Assembly (NCBI GenBank): GCA_034359265.1 | Contig: CP136891.1 | Coordinates: forward strand, 77,182,501-77,246,500 | Source: Canna indica | Taxonomy: Eukaryota > Streptophyta > Magnoliopsida > Zingiberales > Cannaceae | Direction of reading: 5' to 3' | Length of the DNA stretch: 64,000 nt | Part shown: one piece after another, positions 1 to 10,742 of the stretch | How the letters are laid out: every line of letters starts with the position of its first letter | Position numbering within the stretch: position 1 is the stretch's first letter | Notes under the pieces: model-generated | The model's input: only the letters and a program-made list of their open reading frames with translations | Told to the model about the DNA's origin: nothing | Databases searched by the model: none | Translations under genes and position numbers: made by a program

Positions 1-53
1 CCGAAGGAAAAATCTGGACAAAGTGAACCCTTGAAGTAATCAACGGCAAGGTC

Positions 54-1133
54 TCATATTCGCTGCTGAGACTCGATCAACAGAGCATTCAGCATAATGT
101 GAAGTGCTGCCTCATACACCACACCGTCGTAGTGCATCCCGTCGGATGTACACCCTTGTCCGCAGCCCCGGCTCAACAATCCAATGTCAAGCAATAGAAA
201 TGGCCCGCCAGAGCTCCGCAGGATGGTACTCTCGCTCATCTCCCGATCATACTCATCCCAGACTGTTTCATTCATCTTTACCCTCTTCTCTTCAGTGTTC
301 AGCATCGAATTCACCAGCGTCGGCAACCCGAGCCAGAACATGTGGGGCGGCTGCGCTGGTGCAGTCGAGAGCAGCGCCACTGCAGCCCGCTTGAGCGAGG
401 CTAACGACTCGCCATAGAGGGACGAGTTGGTCAAATGCAGCATGTGCCAGAGGCCGGATCCCAAGACGAGGACATCAGGGCGGGCAGCGGGACTGCGGCG
501 GCGGAGGCCACGGAGGAGAGTCGTCAGGTTGGATTCGAAGGGGGCCCAGACGAAGTCGATGGTAAGGCCGCGGGCGGGGAGGGCGGCGTGGTAGTCGGAA
601 TGGCGGCGGAAGAGGTCGGCCTCGACGGGTGGGAGGGCTACTGGATCGAGAAGGAGGCGGAAGAGGGCGAGGACGAGAAGCCGGGCCTGGGAGTCTCCGG
701 CGACGAGGATCCAGGAACCATTCAGGAGGTCGGACGCGTCAGCCCGGGGGAGCCGCTGGAAGCTGCAAGCGGCGGCGTCTGGCTGCAGGGCCCATCGCCA
801 GGTTGCAGAGGAGGAAGGGGATTCCTGATGCCAATTGATTTCATGGAGGAAGGGGAGGCAAGAAGAGAAGCGAGGAGAGGGAATTGGATCGGAGAAAGAG
901 GAGGCGGTGGCGGTGGCGGTGGTAGTGGAGGGGGAGAGAGAGGAGAGGAGGAGGAGGGAGATGGAGGGGAGATGAGGAGCTAGGTGGACGGCTACGGCAA
1001 GGGAGATGAAGAGGGCTCCGCTGAAGAAGAGTACCTTATTGCGGCTAAGGTGCCACCCGGCCATGCCAAGGGGCACGAAGAGGACGACGCACGCCGCAAG
1101 GGCGCCCAGCTGCGCCGCCATTGCGGGGCCCAT
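54..1133 (-). CDS. SGNH/PC-esterase-like membrane-anchored protein
   Basis: Intronless gene read from the Met codon at 1131-1133, giving 359 aa. The frame stays open upstream to 1373, but that stretch is mostly a (CT)n-coded Leu-Ser run and proline-rich filler, so I take it as 5' leader. Near the N-terminus are two hydrophobic segments, about residues 7-20 and 34-62, suggesting a membrane anchor or signal anchor in the secretory pathway. A GDS motif at residues 146-148 and a DGMH motif at 331-334 sit where the nucleophilic Ser and the catalytic Asp/His lie in the SGNH/PC-esterase fold, which includes plant wall-polysaccharide O-acetyltransferases. The motifs and membrane segments are seen; acyl transfer or esterase activity is inference from the fold. 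The substrate is unknown. The nearest neighbour to the right is transposon DNA. Confidence 0.75.
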   Translation of the reverse strand: MGPAMAAQLGALAACVVLFVPLGMAGWHLSRNKVLFFSGALFISLAVAVHLAPHLPSISLLLLSSLSPSTTTATATASSFSDPIPSPRFSSCLPFLHEINWHQESPSSSATWRWALQPDAAACSFQRLPRADASDLLNGSWILVAGDSQARLLVLALFRLLLDPVALPPVEADLFRRHSDYHAALPARGLTIDFVWAPFESNLTTLLRGLRRRSPAARPDVLVLGSGLWHMLHLTNSSLYGESLASLKRAAVALLSTAPAQPPHMFWLGLPTLVNSMLNTEEKRVKMNETVWDEYDREMSESTILRSSGGPFLLLDIGLLSRGCGQGCTSDGMHYDGVVYEAALHIMLNALLIESQQRI

Positions 1134-1290
1134 CAACGACGACGGGTCCAAGGCGGCCGCCGCCTCACCGATCGGATCCACTCGGCCGTCGGATCTCGGA
1201 AGAGGGGCGTCAGAGATCTGCCGCAAGGAAGCGCCGACAGCGGGGGCGGGAGGAGGAGAAAGGGGGATGGATGGAGGTTGCGTAGAAAAG

Positions 1291-1292
<2 letters not shown>

Positions 1293-1321
<29 letters not shown>
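1293..1321. repeat. (GA)n microsatellite in the esterase leader
   Basis: About 14 uninterrupted GA units. On the gene's sense strand it reads as a CT tract about 160 bases upstream of the preferred start codon. Such pyrimidine tracts are common in plant 5' leaders. If the upstream Met were used it would code for alternating Leu and Ser, which argues against that start. Confidence 0.95.
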
Positions 1322-1325
<4 letters not shown>

Positions 1326-1373
1326 GGGGGGTGGGGAGGGGATGGAGATCGATCGGGTGGGAGGAAGCATCAC

Positions 1374-2158
1374 CCCGATGGGAACCGGACAGCGGAAGCA
1401 GGTGGGCTTTGGACCGGCGCAGGTTAGCCTGCGCCAGTTGAGTTCGAGCTAACGCATGCCGCGGACCTGAAGGCACGTTGACAATTTTGGACTGGGATCT
1501 GCTGTGCAGTACCGCTGGAGTAAGATTTTTTCGATGGAATCTGGTACTTAAGATGTAAAATTGACGGACGAGATGCAACCACACATTACGCGCTTTTGAA
1601 AATTCATATACTTTTCCTGAACGTTTTACTAATATATTGTGATTGGGTTGATCGGTGGGACGGTAACCAAAACTGGGCCACTGGCCACTGGTATAAAACT
1701 ACCGCGTAAAGTTTCATGTCTTCATGTTCTCACGTTACAGCCGGCATTCAAATATTTTTTTCGAAAAAAAAAATTCTACGCATTTTTTTACTTTTATTGA
1801 ACTAAAGATAATTTATATATTTAATTTAAAAATAATTTAATTTTTATTCTCCACCCACTTCACTTACACTGGCAACTCATTCAATTACACCTTGCCAGAA
1901 AATCATCTCATTAACTCATCTTGCACTAAACTCGGATCCACACTATAATAAAATATAATGTGATTGTTCAAATTTTAATTTATCTTAATATCTAACATAA
2001 AAAATTATAGTGTTACTTTTTGTACTTCAGCATAATTATACTTTAAATTTATTTGTCATGTCATTGATAGATCACCTATTATGATGAGGCGAATATTACC
2101 TAAAAGGAAGCCCAACAATCGATTAAGATATCAAAGAAAAATTAGACAATAGAGCATA
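1374..2158. other. Intergenic stretch, nothing recognised
   Basis: Moderately GC-rich just upstream of the esterase, then AT-rich. It should contain the esterase promoter. I see no gene, RNA or clean transposon ends. Confidence 0.5.
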
Positions 2159-2167
2159 AATGGATAA

Positions 2168-2617
2168 GGGTTAAAGATAATTTTTTGCAACTCAAATTAT
2201 TAAAAATATGATAAAAATATTTTTAAATTTTTTTGATTGATTTTTATTTTTAAATAAATGAAAATAATTAAAAAAATATCCTCAAACTATCAGAAATGGA
2301 TAAAAAAAACTCTTAAACTTTTTTTTAATAATTTTTTTACGCTTAGAAAAACGAAAATAGTTTAAAAAATATCAGTATAAAGAATTTTTTCCTTAAAAAT
2401 TGGTAAGAATACTAGTATTTTTTAATTATTTTTGTTTGTTTAAAGATAAAAAATTTATCAAAAAATAAATTTAGAAATATTTTTACTCATTTCTAATAGT
2501 TCAAGTTTATTTTTCAACTATTTTCGTTTGTTTAAGGGTAAAAATCAACCAAATAAGAGTTTAGGAGTATTTTTATCCCATTTTCAATAGTTCAAAGGTA
2601 AAAATCACCTTTAACCC
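2168..2617. mobile_element. MULE-type MITE with long inverted ends and 9-bp TSD
   Basis: The element starts GGGTTAAAG and ends CTTTAACCC. About 110 bases of each end match as an imperfect inverted repeat. It is flanked by a perfect 9-bp direct repeat AATGGATAA at 2159-2167 and 2618-2626. A 9-bp duplication with long inverted ends is typical of Mutator-like elements. It is 450 bp, very AT-rich and non-coding, so it must have been mobilised by a transposase encoded elsewhere. The ends and duplication are seen; the superfamily is inferred from duplication length. Confidence 0.88.
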
Positions 2618-2626
2618 AATGGATAA

Positions 2627-3190
2627 ACAACTAGTAATGAAAAGTAAAGCTCAATAAATCATATAGTAATAATAAAGGTTTAAGTTTTGAAGCAATCTAT
2701 AAAGACATATTTACTTCATATGATAAGGGGAGATATGATAAGAAATTAATTAATATCTATTATTTATTTAGTACATAGATTAGAAGAAAATATAAATATA
2801 AGAATATAAAATTAATATCATATCTAATGTACACTAAATTTAAAAACTTCATATTCAATCCTCCACCATTTATTATCAAATCCAATGAAACAATCGTACC
2901 ATAACAATTCAATAAGCAAGACTAATTGTCAATATGAAATGTATTAATATATAAGTCTATATGTATTAATTAATACCAAAATAACTATGAATATTCAAAA
3001 TAAATGAACTATTATTATAGTAGTAACTTCATCAACTCTAGCTAAATAGTTTTGCTCAATGATCCTGACGCATCACACATGTGAATCTCAAGCAAAATCA
3101 AAGGATTCAACGAAAAGTTGAATAGGATTTTTATTTTAAGATGACAATCACAAGAATAATAGCTCAATAGGGCATGAACACTATCATATA
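2627..3190. other. AT-rich stretch without gene
   Basis: Low-complexity AT-rich DNA between two transposons. The sequence interrupted by the following hAT element continues at 3945, so this is older, unclassified repeat-like DNA. No coding potential seen. Confidence 0.45.
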
Positions 3191-3198
3191 CATAATAT

Positions 3199-3936
3199 TA
3201 GGGATGATAGTGAATTTTTGTAAATAAATATTTACCCGTCCCAGACCCTGGTAGGTCATTAACGGGTTTTGCCCATTGGATCGTGAGACGAGTATAGAAT
3301 TTTGAGGTAAAAATCCTACAGGATTTGGGACGGGTTTAGAATTTTAGTCTAAAATTCGTCCCAAACCCATTAAGCATAAAATTACTAAAATATCTCCTCA
3401 TATTATCTATATATATAGGATAATTATATCTTTTTAATTAGAGTTCAATATAATTTATTTTTTTAATTAAAGCTAAATATACATTATACAACAATAACAT
3501 ATTTAATTACCTATATCCTATTTCCTAACACAATATATAATATAACAATACATCATCAAGAGTTGAGAGGTTCGAAGAAGTAGCTCCTCAGCTATTAATT
3601 CTAACTATTTTTTATAATTTTAAACTATTCGTATAAGTCATATAATATTAAAAGTTATGATAAGTATGTAGAATAATTTTTTTTATATAAATTCTATTAA
3701 CTATTCTTAGATGTTATGATAAATATGTAGATTATAGACAAAAAAATTTATATATAAAATTTATTAGCGGGTGAAAAGCGGATACCCAGTGGGTACTCGT
3801 TAAATTAGTGGGATGGATTTGAGAAATACCCTTCAAAATATTAACGGGTTTGGAACGAATTTAGGATTGAGTTTTCTTAATGAGTTTGGGATATGATTGA
3901 CTTCGTCTTCCCAAACTCTCCCTAGTGTCATCCCTA
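3199..3936. mobile_element. Non-autonomous hAT element with perfect 8-bp TSD
   Basis: The 738-bp element starts TAGGGATGATAGTG and ends with the near inverse TAGTGTCATCCCTA. The 8-bp direct repeat CATAATAT lies at 3191-3198 and 3937-3944. An 8-bp duplication and TAGGG-type ends with internal GGGTACCC-like motifs are characteristic of a common plant hAT family. No transposase reading frame remains. Confidence 0.88.
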
Positions 3937-3944
3937 CATAATAT

Positions 3945-4995
3945 AGCCTTTTATCCCATTCTTATAACTCTAAATTGTAACTCCATGATGCATCAATGCA
4001 ACACTATATGCTTAATATCAAATAATTAAGAAAGGTAGTGGATAATAGTTTTGTGGTTAATTTCCCCTACACTTCCACACGCAAGAGTGATCCACTTCAC
4101 TATCTCGTGTGTAAGGTGAACAACTATTTAAGGATAGCCATAACCAATATGCAATGCACCCACGTATTAATGCATCAACGAAATATTAGTGTTTCTACTT
4201 GTGGACTCCCTAAGGTCCATTAGATTATAAAGTGTCATCGCTTAAACTCAAGGCTATAATGGGTTGCAACGGATCATAGTAGTGATATACACAATATGTC
4301 GATAATAGCTAGTATGCATATTAACATACACACACTGCATATAACAAGTAATGGGACATATGATAAGCTACATGTCCATGTGTTCAATAACGCTATAACA
4401 TACAATAGAGGACATATGATAAGCATAAACGCTAGAGTAATGCGAGCACATTAATTATAAACACATTATAAGCCACATGACATGGATAAGTACTAATGCA
4501 TTATAATTCACATTACATGGATAAGTACTAATGCATTATATTATAATAGAATGGGCACATGTCCAAAAGTATGATGAACTATGCATGTGTATCGAGAAAC
4601 TTATGCATGAATTTTCAGTAAGAATAATAGAAGTAAGTCTCAAAGCACATATTGTGAAAACTAAATATTCTTTGGTTACTCAAACTTTTGTTATCACACT
4701 TAAGAAATGTGATGGTGTCTAAAAACTTTTTACTTATGCTTTTGAGACTTTAAGATTTGAATTTCGAAAGTTTATAAATTCTAATGCAAATACCCACATT
4801 TTACATGAGTCTTGATGTCATGATATTACTTTTTCACCCAAGCCTACATACATCAATGTGCATTATGATTTCTTCTATACTTATGTAAATACTTTAATAC
4901 TGTAAAATTCTTGGAATGATTCTTATTGCTTAAACTATTTTCATCCTTTTACGTGGGAATCCATTTAAAAGATCACTTTGCCTCTGAACCCCGAT
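3945..4995. other. Gene-free AT-rich DNA with a short tandem duplication
   Basis: No gene recognised; the small open frames here have no features of a protein family. A 35-bp unit beginning CATGGATAAGTACTAATGCA occurs twice in tandem from 4481 and 4516. The stretch may be the remains of an older retroelement, but I cannot place it. Confidence 0.45.
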
Positions 4996-5003
4996 GATTA
5001 TAC

Positions 5004-5210
5004 CATTGGTGGAGCTAGTGTATTGGCAGGGGGGCAATTGCCCCCTACCATTGGTACATCAATTGAATTTATATATTAATATATATTATATATATTAGTA
5101 TTTACTTATATTTGCCCCCCCTAAAAATATTTTTTTGCTATATAATTGCTCTCGTGATATGCGATTTTATATTTTGCCCCTCCTGAGATAATTTCCTAGC
5201 TTCGCCCCTG
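5004..5210. mobile_element. Short hAT-type MITE with perfect 8-bp TSD
   Basis: 207 bp. The left end CATTGGTGGAGCTAG and the right end (inverse of CAGGGGCGAAGCTAG) form imperfect inverted repeats. The 8-bp repeat GATTATAC lies at 4996-5003 and 5211-5218. The runs of G and C just inside the ends are typical of this plant family. Non-coding. Confidence 0.87.
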
Positions 5211-5299
5211 GATTATACATGAGTTTGGGACCTCAAGGTCAATGGGTTAATTACCATAAGTTTGGCATATTCCTTCCTTAGAAGTCGTAGCTATCAGAT

Positions 5300-5944
5300 A
5301 AACAACAATAACATTCTAGTATGTGTTCTTTGCGTTGTAGCAATCATCTATATGTTTTCTCGGAGCGCTAATTGAAGGGTTGCTAGGTTGGAGCACATCC
5401 ACTCCTGATTCTAGATCCCTCAATGTGTTTTCCACTTGTCGCTCGACATCCTCAGTATGTGCTATACTCGCTAGTGTGGCCTCCCTGCTCCAGATACAAA
5501 GTTTTTTCTTGAGCAACTGCATTTATGTATCCAAGTTGAGGTGATAGAGTCTTGGCTGCATGCCAAATCATTCCAATAATTCTTAACCACATCCAGGAAG
5601 CCTTCTGCTCCGATCCAATGGTGCTCGAATCTAAAAAAAGAATGCTTGATCCGAGGAGGTGCCATTAAGGTCAGCAGAGAGTAGTATGAGAGTCACAGAT
5701 TACCCACTTTAGTGATCCAATTGTTCACCCAACCCAGAAAGCACAAGTTTGCAAGAATTCTATCCAACTTTGCAAACACGGGGATAGACTAGTTATATTG
5801 CACCATGTTAAGTTGCTGCATAATAAGGGCAAGTCCATATAATCTAAATCATCAAGGATTTGTCAAAATCGTGCAGATTCACAAGCACATCCCCTGCAAT
5901 TCATCCTTCTCGGCTTAAAATCTCCAACTATTGTCTCAATATCA
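5300..5944 (-). pseudogene. LINE (L1-type) ORF2 relic, endonuclease to linker
   Basis: Read on the minus strand, broken frames spell the L1 ORF2 order: a GDF segment, then LDYMDLPLLCSNLTWCN, SKLDRIL, and FRFEHHWIGAEGFLDVVKNY, followed by a linker with a KLCIWSREA-like motif that precedes reverse transcriptase in plant L1 elements. The frame carries stops and shifts, so it is dead. The upstream part of the same endonuclease continues beyond the CACTA element at 11608-11675 and beyond the LTR element at about 14926-15109. Motif order is seen; assignment to L1 is from knowledge of the family. Confidence 0.75.
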
Positions 5945-5959
5945 CACTACTAGAAAAAT

Positions 5960-6300
5960 GGGCATCAGCAACGACTGATGCCGTTGCTGAGCCGTTGCTG
6001 AAGAGCATCAGCAACGGCCGAGCCGTTGCAATGGAGCCGTGGCAGAAAATCGCGTTGCTGATAACTTAGCAACGGATCCGCAACGGTCGCTCGGGCCGTT
6101 GCTAACAATATTATCAGCAACGGTTTTGCCATGGACCCGGAGCCGTTGCTGATAACATTAATAGCAACGGCCGCTGAGTCCGTAGCAACGCCGTTAGTCT
6201 ATCCCCGTGTTTGCAAAGTAGGTCATCAGCAACGGCTTTCGATACACTTTTAGCAACGGCTTTCCCACGGACGGCCATGGGAAAGCCGTTGCTGATGATG
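5960..6300. repeat. Left subterminal repeats of CACTA 1
   Basis: The motif GCAACGGC and its inverse GCCGTTGC recur many times here, usually as ATCAGCAACGGC or GCCGTTGCTGA, in both orientations. In the CACTA family such subterminal arrays bind the element-encoded accessory protein. The motif density is seen; the binding role is inferred by analogy with En/Spm. Confidence 0.9.
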
Positions 6301-6574
6301 TGAACCTGGTAATGAAAAAATTTCAAATTTCAAATTTTCATTGATACATTGATACATTATTTGATACATAACTCACACACCCATACACTCATACACACAT
6401 TCATTCACACATCACAAATACACCAAGATATACATCAAAACAATTATATTTATATTGATAATTATCCACGATAGTATAAAAACTATTCAAATGCAAAATT
6501 GAAGTATCAATATCCAAACAAAATAAATTAAACAAGTCCAATATCTCAGTAACAAAGTCAATATAAAAAAAATC

Positions 6575-8112
6575 TCACGATGACGATGGAGGATGATCTG
6601 GATCATATGGCAGGGTCTGGAGTGCTTGAGTGTACACCGGCGTGGACTGACTCGAGGACGATGGATTAGATGATGCCGAAGAGATGTCTGCTTCGGGATG
6701 ACCTGACATGTTGCGTAACATAGCTTGTATATCCGTCATCATCTGACTCTGGCGCTCCATTATCTCAGTCTGACGCGCGACCGTGTCCTCTAGAGTCCTT
6801 ATTCTGCTACTATGATCATAACTGGATCTAGAGGTGGACGGCCACTCACCAGCGACCGGAGGGGTCGGTGCCCAAAGTGGCCCTAGTACGGCTCGCGCAT
6901 GACCACTATCTGCGAAGCCATATACGCGGCCATGGTCCCAGCCACCTGCGGCCTCGACCCACGTTGCTGCGTCAAAGTCCTCGGGGGTACCCCCGCGCTG
7001 CACCACCGTCTGGCTGTAGGTCTCCTACTCGAGTTTGATTTTTTGTTTAATATTGATCATAAAACTTAAATTATAAATATATAATGAATAATTTAAACAA
7101 ATATATAGTTACCATAATGTATGCAGTGCGGTTGTCGATGTACTCCCCCGTCCCATGTGCTCGACAGTGAGTCTGCTCAAACACCGCCATCGGGGAGGAT
7201 CGCTGGACAGTCCCATCATCCGACACCGTCGTCTATATTTACAAAACAAATACATTAATTAGTACACATAGTAACAAATAAAATATATAATTAAAAGATA
7301 TACTTACCATACGGTTCGCGTGCACTACAAATGCAACAGAGCCGCCGGTGTGACGCGCTGCTCCCTCCGACATGCGATTTCTAGCCGCATTCCGAGAAAC
7401 CTCCTGCCATCGATCCGTCGACCATATTCCCACGAGCTGGTCCCATATATCCGGAGTAATCCAATCGGGGTCGTATCCCCGAGTCTCCACGATGTTAGTG
7501 GTCCCAGCTCGAGTCATCGCCTGGGACCGAGCCTGCCCCAGCTGCCCATTGTACCTTGCCCGGGAAATAGCCTCCCAGGCAGCGTAAATGAAGGGCCTTT
7601 GGTCCTCGGCCCATGTATAGCGAGCCTGCAAAATAATAATATCAGTACCAATATTAATCATCATGCATGTAAAAATAATAATAATACGTGCCTCAAACTC
7701 GCGTCATAACATGTCGGCGTGCTCGCTAGGCACGTGAGACCACGTAGGCCATGCCCCGTGCATGTATCGTCGAATAGTAGAAGAAATGCTCCTCGGCACT
7801 TCTTCTTGCTCGAACCTGCACAACAAAAATAAATTTTAATATTATATTATTGATATAATGAATTTGTAATGATTCATAATTCATGATATATTATCGCTCC
7901 CCAATCACGCTAATCAATCTACGTGACTCTGTGGCTGGTGGAGGCTGCCACCTGTTCGGCCCGCGTGGCCGCCTGCGTCTGGATGTACTAGCCTCGGCAG
8001 TATCATCGGCATGAGGATCAGCAACAGGAGGATCAGCAGCATGAGTAAGTGTTGGAGTCTCACCGATCGGAGACTCCGAAGCTCTCCTGCGTCGATAACC
8101 ACGACCAAACAT
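6575..8112 (-). pseudogene. CACTA 1 second gene, Transposase_24 (Ptta/En/Spm) type
   Basis: Interrupted minus-strand gene; pieces at about 7891-8112, 7690-7817, 7313-7629, 7110-7233 and 6575-7020 are separated by short intron-like gaps with splice-like borders. The first piece has an Arg/Pro-rich stretch (RRRRPRGPNRWQ). The third carries the family's AAWEAISRARYNG and DQLVGIWSTDRWQEVSRNAA segments. The last carries RGGTPEDFD and ends in a coiled-coil-like LEDTVARQTEIMERQSQMM followed by a Ser-rich tail. In the second piece a TGA at 7704-7706 stands where the frame expects a residue between ML and REFEARYTWAEDQ, so the gene is broken. The protein is the likely accessory DNA-binding factor of the element; that role is inference. 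Confidence 0.78.
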
Positions 8113-8190
8113 ATCTGTCGAACAGACATATAATCAGATTATTGTATAAATAGTAGAGATATATTTAATAAAATATATACTTTACAATTA

Positions 8191-10285
8191 TTCCTCATCA
8201 TCTAAATAATAGTCTTCGAATTCTTCCTCTTCTTCCTCTTCTTCATCTTCTTCATCTCCAGCTTCCTCAATTTCATGATCGTCATCATCAGCATATTCAA
8301 CTTCTAATTGAATTGACGTTGTGTCTGCTTCCTCGAGTATTGAAATAATACGATCTACAGCAGGAGGATCATCTTCTTGATAGAAACCATATGTCATATC
8401 AGGTATCAACTCATTTTCTCCTACTATCGGATCAATTTTTCCTCTACCTTTTGTCTTACAGACTACACGCCAATCTGCTCTATCTTTATTTCGAGCCGGA
8501 TACTTCGCGTAATATACTTGTTCGGCTTGTGATGCCAATATAAAAGGCTCATTTGCTGCCAATTTAGATTTGTAATTAACCTCAACAAGTTTGTATTTTG
8601 GATGAACTTTCATGCCCCTTTCTGTTGTATCGAACCAATGACATCTAAATAGAATAACTGATTTCAAGCCGAAGTAGTGCAACTCTATCACTTCTTCCAC
8701 TAGTCCATAAAAATCCATATCACATTCAACATAGGTTGTCCCTTTCACACAGACCCCAGCATTCATCGTCTTCTTTGTAAATGAATATTCAACCGTGTGA
8801 AATTTATACCCATTAACAAAATATCCGCTATAGCACGACACAAGTCACGATGGTCCACTAACAAACTCAAATATTCTTTCATCTATTTCAGCTCTGTGAT
8901 CTTTGCTGTAAGTCTGAATCCAAGTAGGAAAATCACGATTTCGTAATCTCTCCAATTCTTCATCGTTGTGAATAGAGTATTTTTGCACCATCTCAATATC
9001 AAATATTTCAATGAATTGTTCAATCTCTGGACAATTGAGTAATACATACAAGTGTGCCAAATGATACTCTTCCTCGCTTAAGTGTCGAGATGGACGAGAA
9101 CCAAAAGCACGACCAGAGTGATAAAATATATTTAAATGTCCATCTGAATGTCGAACACCCCCGTCGTCGTTACGTGGAAGACGATCAAATCTTGTCTGTA
9201 TTGTCGATTCAAAGTAAAATGAGCAGAATGTTAAAATTTCTTGGATGATATACGATTCAGATATTGATCCTTCAACAGCTGCGGTGTTCTTTACTTTTTT
9301 CTTCAGACGATTCATGTATCTTTCAAATAAGTACATCCACCGATATTGAACGGGGCCACCAACTCGTGCCTCGTATGCCAAGTGTATCGGTAGATGCTCC
9401 ATCGAGTCAAAAAATGCAGGGCATTCTGTCGGACCGATTTCTTCTCATTGTAACGAGGATGTTGACATACAGGGCATTTATCCAACTGCACATTTTCTTT
9501 ATAATATAAAATGCAGTTATTTCGGCACGCGTGTATTTTTTCGTACCCAAGCCCCAATTTTCTCATTAGCTTTTTAGTCTTATAAAAAGTTGGCTCAAAC
9601 TTGTTATCAGTAGGCAGCATTCCATTAATCAATCCAGCAATCCGATCATACGCAACTCCGCTGATATTATAATCGGCCTTGATGTTTAAGAGCTGTGTCA
9701 TTGCTGAAAACCTAGTATATTTAGGATAATTCTCATGCAAAGGTTCATCGGCAGCTTTCAACATCTCGTAAAATTATGCAGCTTCTTTATTCGGTAATTC
9801 AATCTCTATCGCAGTTTGTACTTGTGTGATATCAACCGCTGTAGTATCTGGTGGGACTGATATCTGAAGAACTGGCCGATCAACATTATCATTCAGGTGG
9901 AATTGACCCCCAAGACTATCAAGTATCATAGTTCTATAGGGATTACATTGACTGGATGAAGAAGCACCAGCAGAGGAAGATTCACCATATGTCTGAACGA
10001 CAGGATTGCTCGACGTCCCGACTTCGCGTGACTCCCCGTGACAAGTCCATAGAAAATATCTTGGTGCAAATCCTTTGCTATATAGATGCAGAGTGACAGT
10101 CTCCCGATCCAAAAATTGTCCATTCGAACAAATGCGGCACGGACATCGCATTTGATCACCGATGCTAACGAAATTCCGATTCGAATAAGCGAAATTTAGG
10201 AAGTACATTACGCCTAATCGAAACTCATTCGTTAAAGCTCCACGATCAAGATGTCGGTACATCCAACTTCGATCAGCCGACATGA
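8191..10285 (-). pseudogene. CACTA 1 TNP2-type transposase, core deleted
   Basis: Minus-strand remains in family order: Transposase-associated domain (about 10285-10050; MSADRSWMYRHL, CPCRICSN, LYSKGFAPRYFLWTCHGE), TNP2 N-terminal part (9764-9430; LLNIKADYNISG, CPVC), DUF4218 (9425-8848; MEHLPIHLAYEARVGGPVQY), then DUF4216 and an acidic tail (8841-8191). A TAA at 9774-9776 splits EAA from FYEMLKAADEPL in frame. A TGA at 8845-8847 splits VSGPS from LVSCYSGYFVNG. Around 9420-9435 the frame jumps from the CPVC segment straight to PAFFDSMEHL, so the whole DDE catalytic core is missing. It cannot encode active transposase. Confidence 0.9.
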
Positions 10286-10380
10286 TTATGCCAATCAATG
10301 ACAATTTCTTTGGTTAATGTCTTTAGGTGAGATTGTCCTATTCCATTCGGGATTTATGTTATTTATATTGCACTAAGTAC

Positions 10381-10531
10381 TTATTTTAACCGTTAATTTC
10401 ATTCTAAATTTCGGCAGCATCTCCCTACAGTTCTCCGAATACGCATATCATCTGGGCGCGTATCGGAGAACAAGAGAGATGTTGCCAAAATTTAGAATAA
10501 TTAGTTAACAGTTAAAATAAAAACGTAAGTG
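10381..10531. repeat. Inverted repeat upstream of the CACTA 1 transposase
   Basis: Two arms of roughly 60 bases: the left contains TTCTAAATTTCGGCAGCATCTC, and its near inverse GAGATGTTGCCAAAATTTAGAA follows after a GC-richer loop with inverse TTCTCCGA/TCGGAGAA. The arms extend outward through an AACCGTTAA/TTAACAGTT pair. It lies just upstream of the transposase start, so it may be part of its promoter or leader. Function unknown. Confidence 0.8.
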
Positions 10532-10742
10532 CAGTACAAATAACTATATTCCCAAATTGTCCAATCAGGGACAATTCAAGAATTGTACGTCGTATAAAAG
10601 ATCATCTACTTCTTTTATACGAACATACAATCCCTGAACGGATCTAAGATTTTGTTAAATCATATCCGACTCGTCGATGCGTACGTGAAACATATCAACT
10701 CGTCGGATGGATGATTATTTTCTAAATATTTCGAGACAGTTC

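Noticed and set aside
435..1452. Long plus-strand open frames opposite the esterase gene
   Set aside because: They are Gly/Glu/Arg-rich shadows of a GC-rich coding strand and show no protein family features.
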